From Muricauda sp. MAR_2010_75 (GTDB lineage: Bacteria > Bacteroidota > Bacteroidia > Flavobacteriales > Flavobacteriaceae), in contig NZ_JQNJ01000001.1 of the NCBI RefSeq assembly GCF_000745185.1, positions 2,565,501 to 2,629,500 on the forward strand: a stretch of 64,000 nt of DNA, in the 5' to 3' direction. Below are positions 8,424-17,611 of this stretch, one piece after another. The position numbers were made by a program, and so were the translations under genes. A model generated the notes under the pieces. That model did no database searches and was not told the origin of the DNA. It was given only the letters and a program-made list of their open reading frames with translations. The stretch's first letter is position 1. Each line of letters begins with the position of its first letter.

Positions 8424-8810
8424 TTAGTTTATGGCAAATGGAGCGGCAAATTTGAAGGCCGGAATCTCCACTTCAAATTCTTGGGCAGTGGCCAAGTTCA
8501 CCATGTTATAGTACCCATGCATAGCGCCAATGGGGGAAGCCAGCAAACAACCGGAACTATAGGTATGGGATTTTCCGGGCTTGATCACTGGTTTTCTGCC
8601 AATTACACCTTCACCATCAATGGTTTCAATGTCTTTGAGGGCGTCAAAAACATCCCAGTGCCGTGCTGTGAGCTGAACAACGTCCTTGCTTAAGTTTTCA
8701 ATGGTAATGGTGTACCCAAAGGCATAGTGCATTTTGTAGTTTTTAAAAAATGTGCCTTCAAAGGTGGTTTGCACCGATACTTTGATTCCTTTTGTAACCT
8801 GTGTGAACAT
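8424..8810 (-). CDS. apaG: ApaG domain protein (CorD homolog)
   Basis: A 128-aa single-domain ApaG protein with a fibronectin-III-like fold. The family pattern is seen in YAFGYTITIENLS, LTARHWDVFDA, then EGVIGRKPVIKPGKSHTYSSG, and PIGAMHGYY near the end. ApaG (CorD) mutants of Salmonella are affected in Co2+ and Mg2+ handling, and the domain also occurs in F-box proteins; its biochemical role is not settled. Length matches the family. It follows the DUF3667 gene by 3 bp and is probably cotranscribed with it. Confidence 0.93.
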   Translation of the reverse strand: MFTQVTKGIKVSVQTTFEGTFFKNYKMHYAFGYTITIENLSKDVVQLTARHWDVFDALKDIETIDGEGVIGRKPVIKPGKSHTYSSGCLLASPIGAMHGYYNMVNLATAQEFEVEIPAFKFAAPFAIN

Positions 8811-8813
8811 AGA

Positions 8814-10010
8814 TCAATAGGTAAAAACACTTCCTGTTAACAACATGATTACCGCAAATACTGCCAAAAAGGTAAATATAGTGTTCAGAAAGAGATATTT
8901 GACAATGGTTTTAAATGTTCCTTGCCCGTAAAACTTCTTCATCGCCAGATATAGGTATACACTAAAAATTGTAATGAATATACCTGCGCTCGTTACATCA
9001 AAAATAGCATCTATTATCAAGCTAAGGATGAGCAAGATAAACAATAAGGATTGGTTGTGAAAGCTAAAAATAAGATGATCGGTGTAGGTGTATTTTTTTC
9101 TGATGTACACCAGCCAAATGAAGACGGCAAACACAGGTAAAAATAAAAAGACGACAAAAGGTAGCTTGGATATGGTTGAGTTTATAAAGCTTCCAGGTTG
9201 CTTCACCACCTTCAAAAAACTGTTTGAAAACTGAAAGGCCATTTTGTTTGAGAACGAGCTTTTGAGGTTGTATTTGTCCTGGGCTTGCTGAAAACTGTAA
9301 AGGGTATCCACTTGGATCATCCGTCCAAAGAATTCCATTTTTGACGAAAATGTATTGGTTCCGGAATTTTCCTCTTCCAAACTTTTATAATACCCTGCAG
9401 GGTCCGCGGCCATAAGAGAGTCTCGATTCACCTTTTTAAGGTTCACGGCAACCATAAGGGAGTCCAGAATATTTACCCCTTTCTTTACTTCCGGGGTATT
9501 GGCATCGGCCGAGTCCAATTGTGCCAGAACATTGGCTGTATGTTTTCTTAGTTCGGTACTGTCAGTAGAGAAAGCGCCTGATTTTACATTATATGCCACA
9601 GGTACTCCTGCGGAAATGTTGCCATCAAATTTTGAAGCGGCTCTATCCAGATTGTCGAAACTGGTGTTGTAAGTAAACATTAGAAAGTATAGGAATGCCA
9701 GGCTCAACAAAAACCGAAAGGGATTGGTGTAGGTCACCCGTTTACCATTTATGTAATCCTTGGTAATGGTCCCTGGTCTGACCAATAGGGCAGATAAGGT
9801 TTTCAGGAGTTTGGAGTCGTAATTGATCAGCCCGGAGAAAAACTCATCCACAAAATCTTTTAAGGTCAACTTTTTGGTACTGTTGGCCTGCGAACAATTG
9901 GGGCAATATTTGTCGCTCACATCCAAAGGATGTCCACAGTTTAAACATTGATCGCCCCTAAACCTAAGCTCATAGCGGCCCTTACTGACCAAGCTGTCTT
10001 TTTTGCCCAT
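8814..10010 (-). CDS. DUF3667 membrane protein with zinc ribbon
   Basis: A 398-aa protein of the DUF3667 family, common in Bacteroidota and of unknown function. An N-terminal zinc ribbon is formed by CLNC and CPNC (Cys22, 25, 36, 39). The family-defining stretch follows: KDFVDEFFSGLINYDSKL and RPGTITKDYINGKR. A first membrane helix occurs at residues 95-112 and four more in the last 130 residues. The region between (about 115-265) is soluble and Asp/Ser rich. It is cotranscribed with apaG. Confidence 0.85.
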   Translation of the reverse strand: MGKKDSLVSKGRYELRFRGDQCLNCGHPLDVSDKYCPNCSQANSTKKLTLKDFVDEFFSGLINYDSKLLKTLSALLVRPGTITKDYINGKRVTYTNPFRFLLSLAFLYFLMFTYNTSFDNLDRAASKFDGNISAGVPVAYNVKSGAFSTDSTELRKHTANVLAQLDSADANTPEVKKGVNILDSLMVAVNLKKVNRDSLMAADPAGYYKSLEEENSGTNTFSSKMEFFGRMIQVDTLYSFQQAQDKYNLKSSFSNKMAFQFSNSFLKVVKQPGSFINSTISKLPFVVFLFLPVFAVFIWLVYIRKKYTYTDHLIFSFHNQSLLFILLILSLIIDAIFDVTSAGIFITIFSVYLYLAMKKFYGQGTFKTIVKYLFLNTIFTFLAVFAVIMLLTGSVFTY

Positions 10011-10038
10011 GCCCCTTTAGGATTTGGAGCTAAGATAA

Positions 10039-11283
10039 TTAATTACTTATTGTTCTGGAGTTGACGGAACCTATACCTATTATACTGTCATACAGATCTC
10101 CAAAATTTCTGTAATACACTAAAATGAGGTAGTTGTTTTCGGTAAAATGGAAATTGCCGCTCACATAGTTGAGCTCTAAAGTGCCATCGGCACGCTCCAC
10201 CACATATTTGTAGTTGTAAAAACCTTGTTTCATCATAAGAGTGACCTCAAACTTTCCTGTGTCTTGATTGAATGTCATTCTATTTTCTTCCGAAAGGTCA
10301 TAATTGTTGAACTTTCCCACCACATAGACATTGTCCAATCCTATTTCATTGGTGTAGGGAAGACTAAAGTGTACCTTGGTGTATTCCGCTTCGCGGGAAA
10401 CATCCTCTCCTTGCAACGTCCGCACCACAAAATCCCCATTAATATCGGGGAAATAGGTGTATGGCCTATCATAACGAAATTCATTGGTGAACAGGTAATG
10501 GTTGTAAACATCCCCAAATTCCACCCGAGATATGGCAAATGAAGGAGATCTTAGGTCTTTGGTGTCGAAATTCAAGAATTCATTACCTCCAAAAAAACTG
10601 GTTTCCTGATCATATTTATAGACCAGTTCCGATCCAATGGTAAACTGCGGTTTGATGTTGTACAGGGCCGTAGGCCAAAAATGGTTCTGTAAAATAGCGA
10701 CCTTCACTTCATTTTTGGGGTTTACCACAGGAAATCCGGCCGTATTTATGTTGAACTGCACCACCTGTTTTTCGTTCAGAAAATTAAAATCACGGGAACG
10801 TTTCACTGTACCGCCCACTGCAACGGCATCCCGGTATACCACGAACCTTCGGGAAAATTGAAGCTCTCCATAGCTGTTGTAAATTTCCAGCACATAGTTT
10901 CCACTGACCTTCAACCGAACATTTTCATTGGGAATGGTCAATCTATAATTGGAATAGGGTTGTAAGGTGGTGTAACTGTTCTCGTAATCAATGATGCGTT
11001 GGTTGTCATTCCCTACCAAATATTGGGATTTTAAGAGTTGGGATGGGGTCCAATCGTAATCGCAGTGAATAATTTTATAATAGTAATCCTGTTCCCTTGC
11101 CGTTAGATCATCAAATTCCAGGGTCATGGATTCCCCCAGCAAAATCACGGGAAATTGGTCTTCCGTGGGGCCCCTAAATATGATGGTCTTTATGTTTTCC
11201 GGGGGATTTACCTCTTCCTGTACCTGGGCAAAAATGCTGGACACAAAGAACCAAAGAAATATTTGTTTGATCAAAAAGCGCAT
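10039..11283 (-). CDS. Type IX secretion system plug protein (DUF5103)
   Basis: A 414-aa secreted protein with a signal peptide (IFLWFFVSSIFAQ). It matches the DUF5103 family, whose Flavobacterium member is the Plug that closes the SprA translocon pore of the type IX secretion system between substrates. Recognisable segments include RGPTEDQFPVILLGE near the N terminus, YYYKIIHCDYDW, SRRFVVYRD, and PYTYFPDINGDFV, with an immunoglobulin/CBM-like C-terminal domain from about residue 300 (VYVVGKFNNYDL). It is divergent from nqrA. A weak -7 element (TACCTTTA, minus strand, 11303-11310) lies upstream. Confidence 0.85.
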   Translation of the reverse strand: MRFLIKQIFLWFFVSSIFAQVQEEVNPPENIKTIIFRGPTEDQFPVILLGESMTLEFDDLTAREQDYYYKIIHCDYDWTPSQLLKSQYLVGNDNQRIIDYENSYTTLQPYSNYRLTIPNENVRLKVSGNYVLEIYNSYGELQFSRRFVVYRDAVAVGGTVKRSRDFNFLNEKQVVQFNINTAGFPVVNPKNEVKVAILQNHFWPTALYNIKPQFTIGSELVYKYDQETSFFGGNEFLNFDTKDLRSPSFAISRVEFGDVYNHYLFTNEFRYDRPYTYFPDINGDFVVRTLQGEDVSREAEYTKVHFSLPYTNEIGLDNVYVVGKFNNYDLSEENRMTFNQDTGKFEVTLMMKQGFYNYKYVVERADGTLELNYVSGNFHFTENNYLILVYYRNFGDLYDSIIGIGSVNSRTISN

Positions 11284-11392
11284 TACGGCCTTATTTTTTG
11301 GGTAAAGGTAAACAAAAAGTATGCCTTGGGAATTTAGCTCGATGTAATCCCATTTTTATGGTTAATTATTATGAAAACATACCTTTTAGTGC

Positions 11393-11400
11393 TAAATTTG
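11393..11400 (+). promoter_or_regulatory. -7 promoter element for the nqr operon
   Basis: TAAATTTG, an exact TAnnTTTG match, ends 34 nt before the nqrA ATG. It is the only good candidate in the 150-bp gap between the divergent plug gene and nqrA. Confidence 0.55.
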
Positions 11401-11434
11401 CCACCGATTTTGATAACAAAAGGTCTACAACAAT

Positions 11435-12787
11435 ATGTCTAAAGACATCCGGATTAGAAAGGGGTTGGATATCAACCTCATCGGGGCAGCAGAACAGACT
11501 ACTTCCAAAGCCGTTTTAAGTAACGTGTATGCCCTAAACCTAAATGATTTTCACGGAATCACCCCAAAAATGCTCATAAAGCAAGGGGAAGAGGTAAAAG
11601 CGGGAGAACCACTTTTTTATAACAAGAACAACGAAGAAATGCACTTTGTGTCTCCCGTAAGTGGAGAATTGGTGGAAATTGTTCGTGGGGCTAGAAGAAA
11701 AATCTTGACGCTCAAGATTCTTGCGGATAAAACCCAAAAGTACACCCAAAGCAAGGTTCCTGACCTTGATACGGCGGATGCGGCGACCATTAAGACTTTC
11801 TTGTTGCAAAATGGGGGCTGGCCCTTTATCAAACAGCGTCCTTATGATGTCATTGCCGATCCAGATGTAACCCCCAAGGCCATATTTGTATCAGCATATA
11901 CCACTGCGCCTTTGGCGGCCAATGCAGACTACGTGCTCAGGGATAAAGAACAGGAGTTGGGAGCTGCGGTAATGGCATTGCGCAAATTGACCCCAGGTAA
12001 AATCCACGTTACTGTTGGGAAATCCGGAAGGTCTCCTTTTTTGGATGTGGAAGGAATTGAATTACATAAAATATCGGGGCCACACCCAGCGGGATTGGTG
12101 GGAACCCAAATCAATAAAATTGACCCTATCAATAAAGGGGAGACGGTTTGGACCATTTCGCCCCAAGATATGGTGCTCATTGGTGAATTGTTGTTGACAG
12201 GAAAGTTCAATGCAGAGCGTATTGTTGCATTGGCGGGGTCTATTATCAAAAGTCCTCAATATTACACCACCAAAATCGGTGCGGAAATCTCAACTTTTCT
12301 ATATGCCAGTGGCGTAAATGAAGATAGGTATCGATTGATCAATGGCGATGTGCTTACCGGAACCAAAACCAATACCGAAGGTCATTTGGGCTACTACAAT
12401 AACACCGTTACAGCCATTCCTGAAGGGGATGATTATGATTTCTTCGGATGGAATAGACCTATTTTCAATAAAATTTCAACCACTAGGGCACTCACCTTTT
12501 CTTGGCTACAGCCCAAGAAAAAATACAATTTAGATACCAATACCAATGGTGAGCACAGAGCTTTTGTGGTCACGGGTCAATATGAGCAGGTGTTTCCCAT
12601 GGACATCTACCCACTTCAATTGTTGAAGGCCTGTATGGTAGGGGATTTGGACGACATGGAGCAATTGGGGCTTTACGAAGTGGCCCCAGAGGACTTTTCG
12701 CTCACAGAATTTATATGCATATCAAAACAACCACACCAGCAGATAATCAGGGAAGGATTGGACTTGTTGCAAAAAGAACTAGGATAA
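11435..12787 (+). CDS. nqrA: Na+-translocating NADH:quinone reductase subunit A
   Basis: A 450-aa peripheral subunit of Na+-NQR, the respiratory pump that oxidises NADH, reduces quinone and exports Na+. NqrA contributes to quinone binding at the cytoplasmic side. Family signatures include IRKGLDINLIG at the N terminus, the biotinyl/RnfC-like hairpin MLIKQGEEVKAGEPLF, and HPAGLVGTQINKIDP. The C-terminal CMVGDLDDMEQLGLYEV and EDFSLTEFI segments are also typical. Length matches Vibrio NqrA. First gene of nqrABCDEF, separated from nqrB by 1 bp. Confidence 0.97.
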   Translation: MSKDIRIRKGLDINLIGAAEQTTSKAVLSNVYALNLNDFHGITPKMLIKQGEEVKAGEPLFYNKNNEEMHFVSPVSGELVEIVRGARRKILTLKILADKTQKYTQSKVPDLDTADAATIKTFLLQNGGWPFIKQRPYDVIADPDVTPKAIFVSAYTTAPLAANADYVLRDKEQELGAAVMALRKLTPGKIHVTVGKSGRSPFLDVEGIELHKISGPHPAGLVGTQINKIDPINKGETVWTISPQDMVLIGELLLTGKFNAERIVALAGSIIKSPQYYTTKIGAEISTFLYASGVNEDRYRLINGDVLTGTKTNTEGHLGYYNNTVTAIPEGDDYDFFGWNRPIFNKISTTRALTFSWLQPKKKYNLDTNTNGEHRAFVVTGQYEQVFPMDIYPLQLLKACMVGDLDDMEQLGLYEVAPEDFSLTEFICISKQPHQQIIREGLDLLQKELG

Positions 12788-12788
12788 T

Positions 12789-14054
12789 ATGGGAATGAAA
12801 GAAAAATTACATCAGCTGAAGTTAAAGTATCAGGGCAAAAAAATGGCTCCGGCCTTCAATGCGCTGCATACATTTCTCTATACACCCAACGAAACAACGC
12901 ATTCTGGTAGCCATATTCGTGGAGCGGACGACCTAAAGCGTACCATGAACACGGTGATCATGGCCTTGGTGCCCTGTTTGCTGTTCGGAATGTTCAATGC
13001 AGGGTATCAGCATTACTCCGCCATTAATGGTTTTCCAGTGGATTTTGACCTGTTTGAGCACTTTCTGACCTGGGACAATTTCTTGGTGGGCATCACCACG
13101 GTTTTGCCTTTGGTGATTGTTTCCTACGGAGTGGGTCTTGCCATCGAATTCTTGTTCGCGGTAATCAAGGGCCATGAAGTTGAAGAAGGCTATTTGGTGA
13201 CAGGAATGTTGGTTCCTTTGATCATTCCTGTGGACACACCCCTTTGGATGTTGGCCGTAGCGGTCGCTTTTGGCGTGGTCATTGGTAAAGAAGTTTTTGG
13301 GGGAACCGGAATGAATATCTTAAACCCGGCGTTGACCATCCGTGCCTTCTTGTTCTTTGCCTATCCAACTTGGATGAGTGGGGACAAGGTTTGGGTGCAC
13401 GGCGCAAAAGATGGAATTACCCAAGCGGGTTCCACCGATGCCATTTCTGGGGAAACCGTTCTAGGGTATCTGGCACAGGGCAATACGGACACAGGATACT
13501 CCTTGGCCGATATGTTCTACGGTTTTATTCCCGGTTCTGTGGGAGAAACGTCTACCTTATTGATTGTATTGGGTGGTCTGTTCCTGATTTTCTCCAAAAT
13601 AGCCTCATGGCGCATTATGTTGAGCGCCGTATTGGGCTCTTTGGCCATGGGATTGATTTTTAATGGAATTGTAGATGCCGGTTGGTTGCCAGAATACAGT
13701 AAATTCTACACCTTGATGAGCTTCCCGTACTGGCAGCATTTGTTGGTGGGTGGTCTCATCTTCGGTATTGTGTTCATGGCCACCGATCCCGTAACGGGCT
13801 CCCAGACCAATAAAGGGAAATGGATTTACGGTTTCTTGATCGGATTTATGTCCGTCATGATCCGTGTGTTCAACCCAGGATACCCAGAAGGCGTTTTCTT
13901 GGCAATACTGTTGATGAACGTGTTTGCCCCTACTATTGATCACTACGTGATAAAGGGCAATATCAAAAAGAGATTGAAACGATTGAAGACAGCAACCATT
14001 TATCCCAAAGCTTCGGATGAAGAAGTTGATGCATTAAAAACGGAAACAGCTTAA
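12789..14054 (+). CDS. nqrB: Na+-NQR subunit B, FMN-carrying membrane subunit
   Basis: A 421-aa integral membrane subunit with about ten helices. It binds riboflavin and a covalent FMN and forms part of the Na+ path. The NqrB/RnfD signature is visible in PNETTHSGSHIRGADDLKR and GTGMNILNPALTIRAFLF, and FMATDPVTGSQTNKGKWIY occurs near the C terminus. The position expected for covalent FMN reads DAISGET (Asp217 to Thr223), with Glu where the ApbE consensus (D-x-x-S/T-G-A-T/S) has Ala. Thr223 is the probable attachment residue. nqrB is 1 bp after nqrA and 2 bp before nqrC. Confidence 0.96.
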   Translation: MGMKEKLHQLKLKYQGKKMAPAFNALHTFLYTPNETTHSGSHIRGADDLKRTMNTVIMALVPCLLFGMFNAGYQHYSAINGFPVDFDLFEHFLTWDNFLVGITTVLPLVIVSYGVGLAIEFLFAVIKGHEVEEGYLVTGMLVPLIIPVDTPLWMLAVAVAFGVVIGKEVFGGTGMNILNPALTIRAFLFFAYPTWMSGDKVWVHGAKDGITQAGSTDAISGETVLGYLAQGNTDTGYSLADMFYGFIPGSVGETSTLLIVLGGLFLIFSKIASWRIMLSAVLGSLAMGLIFNGIVDAGWLPEYSKFYTLMSFPYWQHLLVGGLIFGIVFMATDPVTGSQTNKGKWIYGFLIGFMSVMIRVFNPGYPEGVFLAILLMNVFAPTIDHYVIKGNIKKRLKRLKTATIYPKASDEEVDALKTETA

Positions 14055-14056
14055 TT

Positions 14057-14806
14057 ATGTCAGTCAATACAGAAAAAAATAGCTACACTGTAGTTTTCGC
14101 GGTCTTGATGGTAATCGTTGTAGGTTCCCTTCTTGCCTTTTTGGCATCGGCACTAAAGCCGAAGGTTGATGAAAACCAGCGATTTGAAAAGCAGCAGAAC
14201 ATCCTCTATGCCATGGGGGTAAATGACAATGAGGGTGAAGGCAGTGTGAACTTTGTACCCACTTCGGAAGTGGAAAGTGAGTTTTCAAAATACATCAAGG
14301 AACAGTTGGTTATTGAAGGCTCAGAGGCCAAGGAGAAAGACAATGCCTACTTGATTGACATGAAAAAGCAACTCAGTACCATCAAAAGCGGTGGTAATGC
14401 TGAATTACCTCTATTAATAGGTGAGAAAGACGGCAAGGAGTATTACATCATTCCACTTTACGGAAAAGGATTGTGGGATGCCATCTGGGGCTTTATGTCC
14501 GTGGATGAGAACATGGTGGTACAAGGCGTTTTCTTTGATCACAAAGGGGAAACACCCGGACTTGGAGCCAACATTAACCAGCGTTTCTTTATGGATGATT
14601 TTGTTGGAGAATCCATTATGGACGGCAACAGCTATGCTGGGATTGCCGTGGCCAAGGGAAATGGAGACCCGTTGAACGAGAACAAGGACGATAATGAAGT
14701 GGATGCCTTGGCGGGTGCCACCATTACCGGGAACGGGGTCACTGCCATGATCAAAGACGCCCTGAAGCTTTACAAACCTTATTTAGAAACTATTAGAAAA
14801 AAATAA
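14057..14806 (+). CDS. nqrC: Na+-NQR subunit C, FMN-binding
   Basis: A 249-aa subunit with one N-terminal membrane helix (VVFAVLMVIVVGSLLAFLA) and a periplasmic FMN-binding domain. Family segments are YGKGLWDAIWGFMSV, GETPGLGANI and the flavinylation motif DALAGAT, with Thr222 the expected covalent FMN site. The consensus Ser three residues before the Thr is Ala here. ApbE, encoded at 17972, would attach the FMN. In the enzyme, electrons pass through the NqrC FMN after the NqrD/NqrE iron centre. Confidence 0.96.
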   Translation: MSVNTEKNSYTVVFAVLMVIVVGSLLAFLASALKPKVDENQRFEKQQNILYAMGVNDNEGEGSVNFVPTSEVESEFSKYIKEQLVIEGSEAKEKDNAYLIDMKKQLSTIKSGGNAELPLLIGEKDGKEYYIIPLYGKGLWDAIWGFMSVDENMVVQGVFFDHKGETPGLGANINQRFFMDDFVGESIMDGNSYAGIAVAKGNGDPLNENKDDNEVDALAGATITGNGVTAMIKDALKLYKPYLETIRKK

Positions 14807-14807
14807 T

Positions 14808-15455
14808 ATGGCGCTACTATCAAAAAAAGATACAAATCTGATATTAGATCCTTTGGCGGACAACAACCCCATTACCATTCAGGTATTGGGAATCTGTTCG
14901 GCCCTGGCAATTACTGCAGAACTAAAAGCTTCGGTGGTAATGGCAATTTCAGTATTGTTTGTGCTTGGGGTGGGTAACGTGGTCATTTCTTTACTACGTA
15001 ATATCATCCCGGCAAAAATCAGGATTATTGTACAGCTGGTCGTTGTGGCCGCGCTGGTAATTATTGTGGATCAGGTACTGAAAGCCTTTGCCTATGAATT
15101 GAGCAAAACACTGTCTGTATTTGTGGGATTGATCATTACCAACTGTATCATCATGGGACGTTTTGAGGCTTTTGCTTTGGGCAATGGACCTTGGAAATCC
15201 TTCTTGGACGGTATAGGAAATGCCCTGGGATATGGAGTTATTTTGGTCATCGTTGGATTTTTCAGGGAGCTTTTGGGTTCTGGGACCTTATTTGGATTCA
15301 AGGTCTTGGGAGATCCTGTGGCCAAAACCGGATTGTATGCCTTGGGATACGAGAACAATGGCTTTATGATCATTCCCCCAGCAGCATTGATTGTAGTGGG
15401 AATCATCATTTGGGTGCAACGTTCCAAGAATAGAGCGTTGATAGAAGAAGCATAA
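14808..15455 (+). CDS. nqrD: Na+-NQR subunit D, membrane subunit
   Basis: A 215-aa integral membrane protein of the NqrD/RnfE family with six predicted helices. Conserved segments are DNNPITIQVLGICSALAIT, RIIVQLVVVA, VFVGLIITNCIIMGRFEA and RELLGSGTLFG. The Cys in the NCIIMGR stretch and another in the GICSALA stretch correspond to the intramembrane Fe ligands shared with NqrE. It starts 1 bp after nqrC. Confidence 0.97.
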   Translation: MALLSKKDTNLILDPLADNNPITIQVLGICSALAITAELKASVVMAISVLFVLGVGNVVISLLRNIIPAKIRIIVQLVVVAALVIIVDQVLKAFAYELSKTLSVFVGLIITNCIIMGRFEAFALGNGPWKSFLDGIGNALGYGVILVIVGFFRELLGSGTLFGFKVLGDPVAKTGLYALGYENNGFMIIPPAALIVVGIIIWVQRSKNRALIEEA

Positions 15456-15466
15456 ACTAGGAAGAT

Positions 15467-16210
15467 ATGGAACATTTAGAATTATTTTTTAAGTCGATTT
15501 TTATAGACAATATGGTGTTTTCGGTCTTTCTGGGAATGTGTTCCTATTTGGCCGTATCCAAAAAAGTATCCACAGCCGTAGGTTTGGGAGCTGCCGTCAT
15601 CTTCGTTTTGGGGGTTACCGTTCCGTTAAACTGGTTGTTGGATCAATATTTGTTGAAAGATGGGGCATTGGCCTGGATGGGACCAGAATATGCCGACTAT
15701 GATTTAGGGTTCCTTTCCTTTATCCTGTTTATCGCAACCATTGCCACCATGGTACAATTGGTAGAGATTGTGGTGGAGAAGTTTTCTCCAGCACTCTACA
15801 ATTCCTTGGGTATCTTTTTACCATTGATTGCGGTGAACTGTGCTATTTTGGGAGGTTCCTTATTTATGCAGACCCGTGAGATTCCAAATATTGGATTGGC
15901 CTTTAATTATGGTATTAGTTCTGGGATTGGTTGGTTCTTGGCCATTTTGGCGATTGCCGCAATTCGTGAAAAAATTCGCTATTCCAATGTACCGGCCCCG
16001 TTGCGTGGTTTGGGCATCACCTTCATCATCACAGGATTGATGGGAATAGGTTTTCAAAGCTTTGGGGGTATGCTAACCGGTGACAATGAGCCACCTGAAG
16101 GAACAGAGACCACCACGGTAAAAGCTGAGAACAAAGAAGAAAAAGAAATTAAAAAGGAGATTGAGGACAAAGAAAAAGCAGTTTCCTATAACGAAGTTAT
16201 AAACAAATAA
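15467..16210 (+). CDS. nqrE: Na+-NQR subunit E with charged C-terminal extension
   Basis: A 247-aa membrane protein of the NqrE/RnfA family. Core motifs are [19 protein letters not shown] near the N terminus and [19 protein letters not shown], with Cys in both segments forming the iron centre with NqrD. The usual NqrE is about 200 aa. Here about 45 extra residues follow the last helix, starting near [10 protein letters not shown] and continuing as a Glu/Lys-rich tail to SYNEVINK. No stop or frameshift marks the boundary, so the tail appears to be translated. Its role is unknown. nqrF starts 2 bp later. Confidence 0.95.
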   Translation: MEHLELFFKSIFIDNMVFSVFLGMCSYLAVSKKVSTAVGLGAAVIFVLGVTVPLNWLLDQYLLKDGALAWMGPEYADYDLGFLSFILFIATIATMVQLVEIVVEKFSPALYNSLGIFLPLIAVNCAILGGSLFMQTREIPNIGLAFNYGISSGIGWFLAILAIAAIREKIRYSNVPAPLRGLGITFIITGLMGIGFQSFGGMLTGDNEPPEGTETTTVKAENKEEKEIKKEIEDKEKAVSYNEVINK

Positions 16211-16212
16211 AG

Positions 16213-17523
16213 ATGATATTAGCCGCAAGTACTGGAGGTACTATTTTAATTACCGTAGTAGCTTTTCTTATTTTGTTGTTATTGTTGGTGGCCCTATTGC
16301 TGTTCACCAAGGAAAAACTGTCTCCTTCAGGTCCGGTGACCATTACCATTAATGGTGAAAAAGAATTGGAAGTGGGATCAGGAGGGTCATTGCTTTCCAC
16401 TTTGGGAAATCAAAAAATATTCTTGCCTTCCGCTTGTGGGGGAGGTGGAACCTGCATCCAGTGCGAGTGCCATGTGCTCTCCGGAGGCGGTGAGGCATTG
16501 CCAACTGAAACGCCACACTTTTCCAAAAAGGAACTGCGTGAAGGAGCCCGTTTGGCTTGTCAGGTAAAGGTGAAGCAAGACATGGAAATCACCATTCCGG
16601 AAGAGGTCTTTGGTATTAAAAAGTGGGATGCCAAAGTGGTACGGAACTACAACGTGGCCTCGTTCATCAAGGAATTTGTGGTTGAGATTCCAGAGGAAAT
16701 GAACTATAAAGCTGGTGGATACATTCAAATTGAGATTCCGCCCTGCGAAGTAAAATATGCTGATATAGACATCACCGCCCACCCCGAAGAACATGAAACT
16801 CCGGATAAATTCCAGGCCGAGTGGGACAAGTTCAATCTGTGGCCCTTGGTGATGAAGAATCCAGAGACTGTGGAGCGCGCTTATTCCATGGCCTCCTATC
16901 CTGCTGAAGGACGCGAGATCATGTTGAACGTTCGTATAGCCACACCACCATGGGATCGCTCTAAAAATGGATGGATGGATGTAAATCCCGGGATTGCCTC
17001 ATCCTATATCTTTGGTTTGAAAAAAGGTGACCCAGTGACCATTTCTGGACCCTTCGGTGAATTCTTCATCAACGAGTCAGATGCCGAAATGCTTTATGTT
17101 GGTGGTGGAGCCGGAATGGCGCCTATGCGTTCGCACCTATATCACTTGTTCAAGACCTTAAAGACCAACAGAAAGGTGACCTACTGGTACGGAGGTCGTT
17201 CCAAGAGGGAGTTGTTCTATATTGAGCACTTCAAGGAATTGGAACGAAATTTCCCTAACTTTAAGTTCTACATGGCACTTTCAGAACCTTTGGAAGAAGA
17301 CAACTGGAAGGTCAAAAAAGATATTAACGACGAAGAAGGTGATGGTTTTGTTGGATTTATCCATAACTGTGTTATCGATAATTATTTGAATCACCACGAA
17401 ACTCCGGAGGATATTGAACTGTATTTCTGTGGTCCACCATTGATGAACAAAGCTGTTCAGAAAATGGGAGAGGACTTTGGTATTCCAGATGAAAATATCA
17501 GGTTCGATGACTTTGGAGGATAA
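16213..17523 (+). CDS. nqrF: Na+-NQR subunit F, NADH dehydrogenase with 2Fe-2S and FAD
   Basis: A 436-aa NADH-oxidising subunit. One N-terminal membrane helix (residues 10-31) anchors a 2Fe-2S domain with Cys75, Cys81 and Cys84 in [12 protein letters not shown] plus the Cys in [10 protein letters not shown] ferredoxin-NADP reductase-like module follows: FAD contact [13 protein letters not shown]-binding [12 protein letters not shown] and [12 protein letters not shown]. Electrons enter the complex here from NADH. It is the last gene of the nqrABCDEF block; a strong hairpin terminator lies 56 bp downstream. Confidence 0.97.
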   Translation: MILAASTGGTILITVVAFLILLLLLVALLLFTKEKLSPSGPVTITINGEKELEVGSGGSLLSTLGNQKIFLPSACGGGGTCIQCECHVLSGGGEALPTETPHFSKKELREGARLACQVKVKQDMEITIPEEVFGIKKWDAKVVRNYNVASFIKEFVVEIPEEMNYKAGGYIQIEIPPCEVKYADIDITAHPEEHETPDKFQAEWDKFNLWPLVMKNPETVERAYSMASYPAEGREIMLNVRIATPPWDRSKNGWMDVNPGIASSYIFGLKKGDPVTISGPFGEFFINESDAEMLYVGGGAGMAPMRSHLYHLFKTLKTNRKVTYWYGGRSKRELFYIEHFKELERNFPNFKFYMALSEPLEEDNWKVKKDINDEEGDGFVGFIHNCVIDNYLNHHETPEDIELYFCGPPLMNKAVQKMGEDFGIPDENIRFDDFGG

Positions 17524-17535
17524 ATCAAAGTTAAA

Positions 17536-17563
17536 CGTCACCTCAAGCGCAGTCGAGAGGTAG
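17536..17563. repeat. Short dispersed intergenic repeat with imperfect hairpin
   Basis: The stretch around CCTCAAGCGCAGTCGAGAGG can fold on itself (CCTC with GAGG). It resembles a short repeat I know from many flavobacterial intergenic regions. A related GCAGTCGAAGGGGCAG occurs at about 30138. No gene is contained. Confidence 0.45.
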
Positions 17564-17578
17564 TTAATCATAAAAACC

Positions 17579-17606
17579 AACCGATGCCAACGCATCGGTT
17601 TTTTTA
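17579..17606 (+). terminator. Rho-independent terminator after nqrF
   Basis: Stem CCGATGC (17581-17587) and GCATCGG (17592-17598), extended by AA/TT, with loop CAAC and followed by seven T. It lies between nqrF and the 119-aa gene, so expression of that gene and of apbE would need read-through. Confidence 0.85.
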
Positions 17607-17611
17607 TCCAT

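Noticed and set aside
17541..17560. The CCTC...GAGG sequence as a second nqr terminator
   Set aside because: The pairing is short and imperfect and no T-run follows; the hairpin at 17579 is the convincing terminator.
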